Assembly (NCBI RefSeq): GCF_001427305.1
Contig: NZ_LMFZ01000017.1
Location: 1-51,657, forward strand
Direction of reading: 5' to 3'
Origin: Duganella sp. Root1480D1
Lineage (GTDB): Bacteria > Pseudomonadota > Gammaproteobacteria > Burkholderiales > Burkholderiaceae_D
Length of the DNA stretch: 51,657 nt
The notes under the pieces were generated by a model, which saw only the letters and a list, made by a program, of their open reading frames with translations, made no database searches and was not told where the DNA came from. The position numbers and the translations under genes were made by a program. Below, piece after piece: positions 1 through 7,718 of this stretch; position 1 is the stretch's first letter, and the number at the start of each line of letters is the position of its first letter.

Positions 1-110
1 TGAACCCTGAGAATGGACATTCTTTGAACAGCATGGAGGTAGACCAGCACACATTGAAAAAAGCAGCTTGAACTATCAAATTAGGCGACAACTAGCTTGA
101 AAATTTCCGA
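1..110. repeat. Left copy of 110-bp terminal inverted repeat
   Basis: Bases 1-110 are the exact reverse complement of bases 51548-51657; identity stops abruptly at 110/111. On the + strand a frame open from the window edge encodes about 22 residues ending ...DQHTLKKAA and stops at TGA 69-71, so the repeat probably carries the 3' end of a gene plus about 39 bp of non-coding end, as an insertion-sequence end would. Inside it an octamer (AGCTTGAA) occurs twice, at 66-73 and 94-101. I do not recognise the element or a transposase family. The neighbouring acetyltransferase stop codon lies inside the repeat. Confidence 0.9.
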
Positions 111-571
111 GCCTTCGCTTGATACAAGCCAGGGAAGTACTTTTCCATCAGAGATTGCGGGTACAGCGGCGCAGTAAATCCGAATTGTGCATACAGTCCA
201 TGCGCGTCACCAGTGGCAAGCGTGAATCGTCGCAGGCCTTGAAGCTCTGGATGCGCGAAGACTGCTGCCATCAACGCTTTGCTATAGCCTTTGCCGCGAT
301 GGTCGGGCAGGACAAATACATCCACCAGGTTAGCGAACGTTGTGTAGTCTGAAATCACCCGTGCAAATGCGATTTGGTCCCTGCCGAGAAATCCCCCAAA
401 ACAAAGCGAGTTGGCGATCGAGCGTTCGACCAAGTCCCGGGAAATACCCTTGGCCCAGCTGCTTTGCTCCGAAAGGAAGCGGTGAACGAGCCCAGTATCG
501 AGCTCACTTACATCTGTGGTGATCCGAATTCCATCCATACCCGAAAACGCTATCAATTGAACAATTTGCAA
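92..571 (-). CDS. GNAT-family N-acetyltransferase
   Basis: This 159-residue protein has a GNAT acetyl-CoA binding region at about residues 80-105, with a VDVFVLPDHRGKGYSKALM segment (the R-x-x-G-x-G/A type loop), followed by the usual C-terminal YAQFGF strand. The substrate cannot be told. An internal Met (residue 12, MDGIRI) is an equally good start; neither has a clear ribosome site. The last five codons and the stop lie in the 110-bp repeat, so the native C-terminal tail may have been replaced when the repeated element inserted; the catalytic fold is complete. It is the last gene of a minus-strand block of small genes. Confidence 0.75.
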   Translation of the reverse strand: MQIVQLIAFSGMDGIRITTDVSELDTGLVHRFLSEQSSWAKGISRDLVERSIANSLCFGGFLGRDQIAFARVISDYTTFANLVDVFVLPDHRGKGYSKALMAAVFAHPELQGLRRFTLATGDAHGLYAQFGFTAPLYPQSLMEKYFPGLYQAKARKFSS

Positions 572-574
572 ATG

Positions 575-1045
575 TTAGCATGGCTTCGCATCACTTTGCC
601 GAGGATGGCAGCGGAACCTCATCGCCATCTCGCGCAGTGCAGGATCGCAAATTCCGTAACTGATAACAGCATTGAACAGCGTAGAAAATGAACGCTCGGA
701 CCAATTAAACCGGCGCACCATCTTGTGCCGGTCAAGCAAGCAGACTTCGAGGAAGTAGTGGATGCCGTCCATCATCATGTACTCCTCGTCATCCGGCTCG
801 TCCTCCGACATTTGCAGGATACCCGACTGAAGGGCGTGGTTCTCGATCATCCGAAGCAAGCCCCTTGGCAGCGGCGAAGTTGCGATAGGCGTGACGGTCG
901 CGGTGCGGATCTTGCCGCGTACTTCACCAAATGGCTTCGCGTCAGTCACGACTACTTCAATAGAGCCGCCAGTTTCAGCCAACGCACTTGCACTGATGGC
1001 GAACTTCGCATCCTCGTTCCGGCGCATGTAACGAATAAGGCTCAT
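575..1045 (-). CDS. Hypothetical protein
   Basis: About 156 residues if translation starts at [10 protein letters not shown]; the frame stays open further upstream to 1171, but there it reads antisense-like sequence overlapping the next gene in another frame. The protein is soluble-looking, with an acidic stretch ([14 protein letters not shown]) and a C-terminal half rich in aromatic and basic residues ([14 protein letters not shown]). I do not recognise a family. It lies 3 bp upstream of the acetyltransferase gene and directly after the truncated signal-peptide ORF, so it may be the second half of a rearranged gene. Confidence 0.5.
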   Translation of the reverse strand: MSLIRYMRRNEDAKFAISASALAETGGSIEVVVTDAKPFGEVRGKIRTATVTPIATSPLPRGLLRMIENHALQSGILQMSEDEPDDEEYMMMDGIHYFLEVCLLDRHKMVRRFNWSERSFSTLFNAVISYGICDPALREMAMRFRCHPRQSDAKPC

Positions 1046-1275
1046 TTCATTGGAAATTGCTTGTGGTGCCAGCCAGTCATGGTCCAGACGGTTGAACTGC
1101 CTTGCTTGCGAACGTTGGTCCGATTTGTCGTCGGCTCCGAGTCCACGCAAACTGCCCGGGACCGAGAGCACGTAGTGACTTTCTCGGGCGGGCGGAGTGA
1201 TTCATCGGCTCGTGCCAACATGCAGGATATTCCCAGCAGAATGGCAAAGGACAGACTAACGCGGCGAGTATTCAT
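1042..1275 (-). pseudogene. Truncated exported protein, 5' remnant
   Basis: The frame starts MNTRRVSLSFAILLGISCM, a clear signal peptide with likely cleavage after ARA, followed by about 55 residues containing two Cys ([14 protein letters not shown]) and a [10 protein letters not shown] segment, then stops. From memory, betaproteobacterial exported proteins with this opening continue well past the GWH segment, so I infer that this copy has lost its 3' part by frameshift or deletion. The following ORF in another frame does not obviously supply the missing part. It could also be a genuinely short secreted protein. Confidence 0.45.
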
Positions 1276-1308
1276 AACTTTCTGCAAATTCGTGAACACG
1301 CAAAAGAT

Positions 1309-1629
1309 TTACTCTTCCTCGATGAAGCGGATGCGGACTTCGGCGATGAGGCCTTCCGAATTGAAGCGGGCCTCAATTGGATAGAACCCGTCACCGTAGC
1401 CCGTGCTGACGATATGGCCGAGCCGTTGGTCCACATGTTTAATGGGCCAATGCGTCTCCTCCGCGTTGTCGACAACCGCATCGTCATACCAGGACTCGAT
1501 TTGTTCATTGCCGGCAAAAAGGCTGTCCCTTAGATAGCAGGGATCTATCAGCATCAGGCAACCGGCGTCGACCGGTGCATGGCCGATCACAGTCCATTCT
1601 TCAGGGCTTGGCTTTCTGGTGTCGTTCAT
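1309..1629 (-). CDS. Hypothetical protein with DPCY / STGYGDG motifs
   Basis: A 106-residue acidic protein. Two motifs stand out: LMLIDPCYL near residue 30 and STGYGDGFYPIEARF near residues 75-90, followed by an AEVRIRF strand. This pattern resembles small proteins of phage and toxin-immunity neighbourhoods (DUF4241-like), but I cannot confirm the family. Its start overlaps the end of the preceding gene by 29 bp, so the two are probably co-translated. Confidence 0.6.
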   Translation of the reverse strand: MNDTRKPSPEEWTVIGHAPVDAGCLMLIDPCYLRDSLFAGNEQIESWYDDAVVDNAEETHWPIKHVDQRLGHIVSTGYGDGFYPIEARFNSEGLIAEVRIRFIEEE

Positions 1630-1828
1630 GTCGATAGTCCGATTTCATCACGAGAGTCGAAGCAAGCGTGCGGCCGCGGGCCTCTTCCTCGGGTGTGAGC
1701 AATTTCTCGATGGTTGCAAGGTCAATTCTCGCCGGCGTATAGTCTTTTTCGGCCGCATTCAGAAGCCGAAGGCGCACTGGAACTGCTTGCAGAGGCGAGC
1801 AGCAGACCAAAAACGTCAAGTTGCGCAT
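1601..1828 (-). CDS. Small hypothetical protein, coupled to upstream gene
   Basis: Seventy-five residues starting MRNLTFLVCCSPLQAVPV, a short hydrophobic N-terminus that could be a weak signal or anchor, followed by a charged helical part (TPEEEARGRTLAST). The ATG shares its first base with the stop of the upstream gene (TAATG), and a CCAGGAG sequence just ahead can act as ribosome site; this fixes the start and implies translational coupling. No family recognised. Confidence 0.5.
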   Translation of the reverse strand: MRNLTFLVCCSPLQAVPVRLRLLNAAEKDYTPARIDLATIEKLLTPEEEARGRTLASTLVMKSDYRHERHQKAKP

Positions 1829-2535
1829 TAATACTCCTGGAATGTGCGGTGCCCGAGCCACTCGAACACCTGCTGTTTGTAATCTTCTTCAATCTGGATG
1901 GACGCTTTCGTCAAATAGGCTGCATCGTCCGGCGAAATCAAACCTTTTCCGGCAAGTCTTCCGAGACTGTTCTCTATTCGCCGAGGCAATCCTTCGAGCC
2001 ACGTCGCGACAGCCTGTGACGCACCGTTGCCGTCGCCTAGCGATGCAAGGTAAGTCGCGAGCGTCACGAATTGCCGCTTCGATTGAAGGAATCGAATGAC
2101 GCCATCGCGCGATTCGAATTGGTTCAACCATGGCAGCGCAATCGTCCGGAGCCAATCCCCGATTTCTCGCTCAAATACCGCTACATCTTCAGGTGAATGC
2201 AGCTCCCAACTACGCTTCGGCTCGAGTTCCATCAATACATACTGGAAGTGGTTTGAAGGAATGTTGTAGTCCGGGCTCAAGAGGGATTGCGCCATACCGT
2301 GAACCGCATGCTGGACTTCAGGGACGAGGCAACAGAGCTCCGCATACAAGGTCCCGCCATTTGCGGTCCACCATTTATCTCGGTAGAAGACGATTTCGCG
2401 CTGCGTGTTCTCGCCCGCGTGAAAATATCTTCGCAGATGATGCCCGCTTCCTTTCTGCTTTTCGAATGTAGCAACTAGAGGGGCTTCGAGGAACACGCGA
2501 TCCAGCGCCTTCCCTAAGAGAGTATTCATTGACAT
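1828..2535 (-). CDS. Hypothetical protein, possibly DUF4304-like
   Basis: A 235-residue soluble protein. The N-terminal 90 residues look like an alpha/beta domain (an IVFYRDKWW segment, then LYAELCCLVPEV) reminiscent of DUF4304 proteins, several of which occur in toxin-immunity loci; the C-terminal part is helical. The family call is tentative. It heads a run of overlapping or closely spaced minus-strand genes down to the acetyltransferase. A second Met three codons in (MNTLLGKAL) is an alternative start. Confidence 0.55.
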   Translation of the reverse strand: MSMNTLLGKALDRVFLEAPLVATFEKQKGSGHHLRRYFHAGENTQREIVFYRDKWWTANGGTLYAELCCLVPEVQHAVHGMAQSLLSPDYNIPSNHFQYVLMELEPKRSWELHSPEDVAVFEREIGDWLRTIALPWLNQFESRDGVIRFLQSKRQFVTLATYLASLGDGNGASQAVATWLEGLPRRIENSLGRLAGKGLISPDDAAYLTKASIQIEEDYKQQVFEWLGHRTFQEY

Positions 2536-2583
2536 CAGCTACCCCATACGGGTGGTTTCGCCCCTATCTTCAGTCGTCGTCGC

Positions 2584-2961
2584 CTAATTCCGAACATCGA
2601 TTCGACTTCCAGTCTTCCAGTCCGCAACGTTGAGCTCATAAACGGTGTCGTCCGACTTCCTGACGGCATACCAGCCAACCAGATTACTGCCGTCAAAACC
2701 CTTGGGCACATCAACCGCCCAGAATTTCAGGCCGATCACAAAATAGGCCCGGTTCACAAAATCCTCGACTGATTCGCAACGGTACTCACCAGGGGATTTG
2801 ACGGCAAGGTGCCTCGCCTTGGCAAGCGAGATCAAAGCCTTGCAAGCCTTTTCTTTCGATTCATTGGCCATTTGGGCCGGTGACGCCAGCGAGGACAGGG
2901 GCACTGCGGTGAGTATCGCGAGTCCCAGTCGATTGAAGATTAGTAGAGAACTGGGCCTCAT
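2584..2961 (-). CDS. Exported hypothetical protein
   Basis: A 125-residue protein whose first 27 residues form a Sec signal peptide (basic start, LAILTAVPLSSLASPA). The mature part has two Cys (CKALISL and YRCESVED), suited to a periplasmic disulphide, and ends in strand-like sequence (WYAVRKSDDTVYELNV). No family recognised; small periplasmic proteins of this build are frequent among immunity proteins, but nothing here proves that role. It lies 48 bp upstream of the DUF4304-like gene, in the same orientation. Confidence 0.55.
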   Translation of the reverse strand: MRPSSLLIFNRLGLAILTAVPLSSLASPAQMANESKEKACKALISLAKARHLAVKSPGEYRCESVEDFVNRAYFVIGLKFWAVDVPKGFDGSNLVGWYAVRKSDDTVYELNVADWKTGSRIDVRN

Positions 2962-3047
2962 TGCAGCCGGGTTGATTAATTTCTAATTTACCCAGTTTGC
3001 CGCAAAGGGGCCGTGTCCGGCAAGTCAATATTTGGAGCCCCTGCTAC

Positions 3048-5453
3048 TCAAATTGGCGCCCCGGGCGGGATCGCGGGCAAGGCGCGCAGTTTGACGCTGC
3101 GCGGATCGGCCAGGTAGCGCAATACGTGGTCGGCAGCCTGGGCGCGGCTGGCCCCTGTCGTGCCCTTGCCGGGGTTTGCCTTTAACCAGCCGGCGAAGCC
3201 ACGCAGTTGCTGACGCAGATCGGCGTCGACGTTGGCGTGCAGTTTGCCGCCATCCAGCGCCTGCAGCAACGCGTCCAACACAACCCAGTTGGCAGCCAGT
3301 TGGACTGCCTCGCCACCCGCCACATTGCCTGGAACGGCACCGCGCTTCCAACCTCGGGCCAAAGCCGCTTCGACCACTTCGTCAGCGCCAGGCAGTGCAG
3401 CGTCGCGGGCGTGCTGCCAGTACAGGCGGTTCAGCCGGCCAGGATCGAACAGGAAGCTGGCTGTCTGCGCTGCGCCCGATTCAGCGGCGGACAGCGCGTC
3501 GAAGACGGCGTTCATGCGGGTACCGAAATACTCTTTGCTGCGTTCATATCCTGTCGATGGCGGGGACAATTGGTCAAGGACGCCAGCCGGCAAGGCCAGA
3601 TACTCGGCGCGCAGCGTCTCGGCCAGACGCGCCAATGCCGCGCGCTGGGTCGATGCGGGAGTGACCTTGATGCCAGCGGCAGCACGGCCGGCACGAATAT
3701 CCGCACTCGTGGCGGATTCATATTCGCCGCCAGCCAGCAGGCGGGCTACAGCCTCGCCCTGGTAGCGCTGCAGCAAGTACACCGGCACCAGGCGCGCCTC
3801 CAGCTCGCCCGCCTGGCGTTCGTCAGGCAGGACGTCAAGCGAGAAGCTGTTCAGCGCGCGGGTTCTGATGACGCCTAACTGGTCCCAGGTTTTCAGAGTG
3901 TCAGGGCCAAAGTCCCACAACAGGCCGTTAGGATGCGATGCGCCGGGTGCGCGCGCATCCTCGTCGGAGACATACTGCAAACCGGCAGCGCGGGCATCGC
4001 TGCGCAGTTTGGCCAGCGCGGCGGCCTCGGACTCGGGGCCGCCAAACTCGCCGTAAATGTGCTTCACAACGTAATCGTCCCAAGCGCCAACGCCAACGCC
4101 ATAGGCATCCTGCAGGTCGATTGCACCATCCGCACCGAGCTTCAATACCGGATGCGGATAATCCATTACAGAGCCATTGCCTTGCCGGCTGGCGGCGAAA
4201 TTGTGCGAGAAACCGAGGGTATGGCCGACTTCATGGGCCGCCAGTTGCCGCAGGCGTGCCAACGCCATCTGCTCCGCTAGCTTCCGGCGATCGGCCGGGA
4301 CAGACTTGCCATAAGGCGCCAGCAAGGCTTCGGCAATCAGGATGTCCTGGCGCACGCGCTGGGAACCCAGCGTCACGGCGCCGCGAATGATCTGGCCCGT
4401 GCGCGGGTCGGTAATCGCGTTCCCATACGACCAGCCACGCGTGGCGCGGTGCACCCAGGTGATCACGTTGTAGCGCACGTCGGCCGGATCGGCCCCTTCC
4501 GGCATCAATTCGACGCGGAAGCCATCTTTGAAGCCCGCTTTTTCGAAAGCGCTGGTCCACCAGCGCGCACCTTCCAGCAGTGCCGAGCGCACCGGCTCCG
4601 GGGCGCCACGGTCAAGGTAGTAGACAATCGGCTTGCCGCCTTTTTCCAGCCGGTGGCGCACCTGCCAGCGCACGTCGAGGCTGCTGGCCAGTGGCGTGGC
4701 GAAGTCGTAATAGCCGGCGTCGAAGCCGCCAGAGAATGGATGGTAGCGGCGCGGCTTGTATCCGCCATCGGGCAGCCGCACCATGGAAATATGCTGGCGC
4801 ATCGACAGGCTGGTCGGGTCGGCCGCCACTTGTTTCACGAATTCGCCCGCGCCCGCGCCGGCAAAGGTCAGCAAGGATTCCAGTTCGACGTTATCCGGGA
4901 AGGCCTTGGCTTCCGATGCCAGCACAGCGCTGCGCTTTTCATCTACCCGGTACGCACCCTGCTTGGTTTCATCCAGCCGCTGCACCACACCGTGCTGGTC
5001 GGCCAGCAGGAAGCTGGAGAAATCGACCAGGCAGCGCGGCCCATCGCTGGCCAGGATGTCGCCCGACCACAGCACGGCGCCAGCAAAGGACTCAGCGACG
5101 GCATTGCGCTCGTCGGCGTCGGCCGAGCGCGCGACAAAGCGGGTGTTCTCCTGGACCAGCAACAGGCGGTCGCCGAACTTTTGGAAGCGCACCAGCTTCG
5201 GGCTGCCCGGCTGTGCGCGGTCAAGGCCTACGTCATTTGATCCTAGCGCATAGGGTAGCGATGAAACCAGCAGGAAGGGCTGGTCCAACTCACGCACCGC
5301 GAGCAGTACCCTGCCCTTCGCCGCATCGCGCCAGACTTCAATGAAGCCTGGCTGCGCGGCGAGCGACTGGGTCTGCTCGGCGAAGGTCTTGGACGCTTCC
5401 GCCGCCGTGGCCGGCGCAAGCAAGGCTGTCCACAGCAGCAGGAGCGCGCGCAT
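3048..5453 (-). CDS. Secreted zinc metallopeptidase (DUF5117/DUF5118-type metzincin)
   Basis: An 801-residue protein with a Sec signal peptide (cleavage near residue 18, ATAAEA), an N-terminal beta-rich region (about 20-200, the DUF5117/5118 part) and a metzincin-like catalytic domain. The zinc motif is HEVGHTLGFSH: ligands His407, His411 and His417 with catalytic Glu408. The long C-terminal part is helical (DUF4953-like). It acts on proteins or peptides in the periplasm or outside the cell; the physiological substrate is unknown. Its ATG follows the stop of the prolyl oligopeptidase gene by 3 bp, so both form one peptide-degrading operon. Confidence 0.88.
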   Translation of the reverse strand: MRALLLLWTALLAPATAAEASKTFAEQTQSLAAQPGFIEVWRDAAKGRVLLAVRELDQPFLLVSSLPYALGSNDVGLDRAQPGSPKLVRFQKFGDRLLLVQENTRFVARSADADERNAVAESFAGAVLWSGDILASDGPRCLVDFSSFLLADQHGVVQRLDETKQGAYRVDEKRSAVLASEAKAFPDNVELESLLTFAGAGAGEFVKQVAADPTSLSMRQHISMVRLPDGGYKPRRYHPFSGGFDAGYYDFATPLASSLDVRWQVRHRLEKGGKPIVYYLDRGAPEPVRSALLEGARWWTSAFEKAGFKDGFRVELMPEGADPADVRYNVITWVHRATRGWSYGNAITDPRTGQIIRGAVTLGSQRVRQDILIAEALLAPYGKSVPADRRKLAEQMALARLRQLAAHEVGHTLGFSHNFAASRQGNGSVMDYPHPVLKLGADGAIDLQDAYGVGVGAWDDYVVKHIYGEFGGPESEAAALAKLRSDARAAGLQYVSDEDARAPGASHPNGLLWDFGPDTLKTWDQLGVIRTRALNSFSLDVLPDERQAGELEARLVPVYLLQRYQGEAVARLLAGGEYESATSADIRAGRAAAGIKVTPASTQRAALARLAETLRAEYLALPAGVLDQLSPPSTGYERSKEYFGTRMNAVFDALSAAESGAAQTASFLFDPGRLNRLYWQHARDAALPGADEVVEAALARGWKRGAVPGNVAGGEAVQLAANWVVLDALLQALDGGKLHANVDADLRQQLRGFAGWLKANPGKGTTGASRAQAADHVLRYLADPRSVKLRALPAIPPGAPI

Positions 5454-5456
5454 CGC

Positions 5457-7628
5457 TTACTGGCCGCCGGCGGTGGTTGCCGATACCGTTGGATGCATGT
5501 CCAGCGCACGGGTCAGGAAGCCCCAGCGGTCCGCCACTTCCTCGATCTGCTTCGTGGTCGGCTTGCCGGCGCCATGGCCCGCCTTGGAATCGATGCGGAT
5601 CAGGATCGGCGCTGCGCCGGCCTGCGCGGCTTGCGCAGCCGCGACGAACTTGAAGCTGTGGGCGGGCACAACGCGGTCATCGTGGTCTGCTGTCATCACC
5701 ATGGTGGCCGGGTAGCAGCCGCCCTGTTTCAGGTTATGCAGCGGGGAGTACTTGACCAGGGCCTTGAATTCATCCGCGTTGTCCGAGGAACCGTAGTCCG
5801 AGGCCCATGCCCAGCCGATGGTGAACTTCTGGAAGCGCAGCATGTCCATCACGCCTACCGCTGGCAACGCAGCGCCGAACAGGTCCGGGCGCTGGGTCAT
5901 TGCCGCTCCGACCAGCAGGCCGCCATTCGAGCCGCCGCCAATCGACAGCTTGGCCGGCGAGGTCACCTTGTTCGCCACCAGCCATTCGGCTGCGCCGATG
6001 AAGTCATCGAACACGTTCTGCTTCTGCAATTTGGTACCGGCCTTGTGCCAGGCTTCACCATACTCGCCGCCGCCACGCAGGTTGGCCACCACGTACACGC
6101 CACCCATTTCCACCCAGGCCAGGTTGGAAACGGAGAAGCTCGGGGTCAGCGAAATGTTAAAGCCCCCATAGCCATACAGGTAGGTTGGGTTGCTGCCATC
6201 CAGCTTCAGACCTTTTTTGGACACGATGAACATCGGAACTTTGGTGCCGTCTTTGCTGGTGAAGAATTCCTGGCGCGTGTCGAAAGCATTCGGGTCGAAG
6301 TCGACCTTTGGCTGGCGATAGATGCTGGATTTGCCGCTCTTCAGGTCCAGGCGGTAAATCGTGGTCGGAGTGGTGAAGCTGGTGTAGGAGTAGAAGGTCT
6401 CCGCATCGGACGCCTTGCCGCCGAATCCAGCTGCGGTACCGAGGCCTGGCAGCGCGATGTCGCGCACTGCCTTGCCTTTCAGGTCGAATATTTTGACGGC
6501 ACTATGCGCATCGCTCAAGTAGTTCAGTACCAGTTGCCTGTTGACGATGCTGGCGCCAGTCAGCGTCTGCTGCGCTTCCGGAACGATTTCCTTCCAGTTC
6601 TCGATTCCCGGCTTGCGGATATCGATGGCGATCACGCGCGAACGCGGCGCATTCTTGTCGGTCATGAAGTAGAACAGCGGGCCGTCATTGTCGATGAAGT
6701 TGTAGGATGCGTCGAACGCTTCCAGCAGCCCCACCACTTGCGCATCCTTCGCCTTCAAGTCCTTGATGAAGACGCGGTTCTTGGCCTCGGTGCCGTGCGA
6801 GCCGTTGATCACCAGGTAGCGGCCGTCGTCGGTCACTTCAGCGCCGAAGCCCCATTCCTTCTGGTCCGGGCGGTGGTAGACCAGCGCGTCGGCGCTCTGT
6901 TCGGTGCCCAGTTTGTGGAAGAAGACCTTCTGGAAGTAATTCACGCCGGCCAGCTTGCTTTCTTCGGTCGGCTCGTCGTAACGGCTGTAGTAGAAGCCGG
7001 AACCGTCTGCCGCCCAGGCGGTGTTGGAGAACTTGACCCACTTGATATGGTCGGCCAGGTCCTTGCCGGTCGCGATATCGCGCACCTTGATCTCATTCCA
7101 ATCGGAGCCGGAAGCGGCGGTGCTGTATGCCAGGAACTTGCCGTTCGGGCTCACTGAGGTGCCGGCCAGCGCCACGGTGCCGTCGGCGGCCAGGGTATTC
7201 GGGTCGAGCAGCACGCGCGGGGTTTCGGACAAGTTCCTGGCCGTGTACAGCACTGATTGGTTCTGCAGGCCGTCGTTGCGGCTGTAGAAATAGCGGCCGC
7301 CCTTCTTCGATGGCACGCCATAACGCTCGTAATTCCACAGCTTGGTCAGGCGCGCCTTGATCGCCTCGCGCTCGGGAATCTGTGCCAGCCAGGCTTGCGT
7401 CACCTTGTTCTGCTCCAGCACCCAGGCCTTGGTCTCGTCGCTGTTGGCATCCTCCAGCCATCGGTATGGGTCGGCTACCAAGGTGCCGTGGTAGTTGTCC
7501 TGCTGGTCGACCTTCTTGGAAGCTGGGTAAGTCACCACCGGGGAGCCTGCCGGGCAGGTCTGGGCCAGGGCTTGTGCGGAGAATGCGGCGATCAGGGAGA
7601 GTGCAAGGGTGGCGCGCTTGAATGGCAT
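5457..7628 (-). CDS. Prolyl oligopeptidase family serine peptidase (S9A)
   Basis: A 723-residue protein that cleaves short peptides after proline. It has a signal peptide (cleaved near ALAQ, residue 23), a beta-propeller (about 100-440) and an alpha/beta hydrolase domain. The nucleophile Ser567 sits in GGGSNGG; Asp651 (DDRVVP) and His685 (KAGHGAG) complete the triad. The opening YPASKKVDQQDNYHG and YRWLED are typical of bacterial family members. The signal peptide places it in the periplasm. It is the first gene of a two-gene operon with the metallopeptidase; a perfect inverted repeat lies just upstream of its start. Confidence 0.93.
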   Translation of the reverse strand: MPFKRATLALSLIAAFSAQALAQTCPAGSPVVTYPASKKVDQQDNYHGTLVADPYRWLEDANSDETKAWVLEQNKVTQAWLAQIPEREAIKARLTKLWNYERYGVPSKKGGRYFYSRNDGLQNQSVLYTARNLSETPRVLLDPNTLAADGTVALAGTSVSPNGKFLAYSTAASGSDWNEIKVRDIATGKDLADHIKWVKFSNTAWAADGSGFYYSRYDEPTEESKLAGVNYFQKVFFHKLGTEQSADALVYHRPDQKEWGFGAEVTDDGRYLVINGSHGTEAKNRVFIKDLKAKDAQVVGLLEAFDASYNFIDNDGPLFYFMTDKNAPRSRVIAIDIRKPGIENWKEIVPEAQQTLTGASIVNRQLVLNYLSDAHSAVKIFDLKGKAVRDIALPGLGTAAGFGGKASDAETFYSYTSFTTPTTIYRLDLKSGKSSIYRQPKVDFDPNAFDTRQEFFTSKDGTKVPMFIVSKKGLKLDGSNPTYLYGYGGFNISLTPSFSVSNLAWVEMGGVYVVANLRGGGEYGEAWHKAGTKLQKQNVFDDFIGAAEWLVANKVTSPAKLSIGGGSNGGLLVGAAMTQRPDLFGAALPAVGVMDMLRFQKFTIGWAWASDYGSSDNADEFKALVKYSPLHNLKQGGCYPATMVMTADHDDRVVPAHSFKFVAAAQAAQAGAAPILIRIDSKAGHGAGKPTTKQIEEVADRWGFLTRALDMHPTVSATTAGGQ

Positions 7629-7645
7629 TTGTCGTCCGTAGAGTA

Positions 7646-7670
7646 GTTATGATGCGGCAGCGATCATAAC
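7646..7670. promoter_or_regulatory. Inverted repeat upstream of the peptidase operon
   Basis: GTTATGAT (7646-7653) and ATCATAAC (7663-7670) form a perfect dyad of 8-bp arms with a 9-bp spacer, 17 bp upstream of the oligopeptidase ATG. The position fits a repressor operator near the transcription start or a 5' leader hairpin. No regulator is identified. Confidence 0.5.
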
Positions 7671-7718
7671 TTGAACTTTAGCAAATAAGTAACTCTCCGA
7701 AGGCGACGGCGCCAGCTA

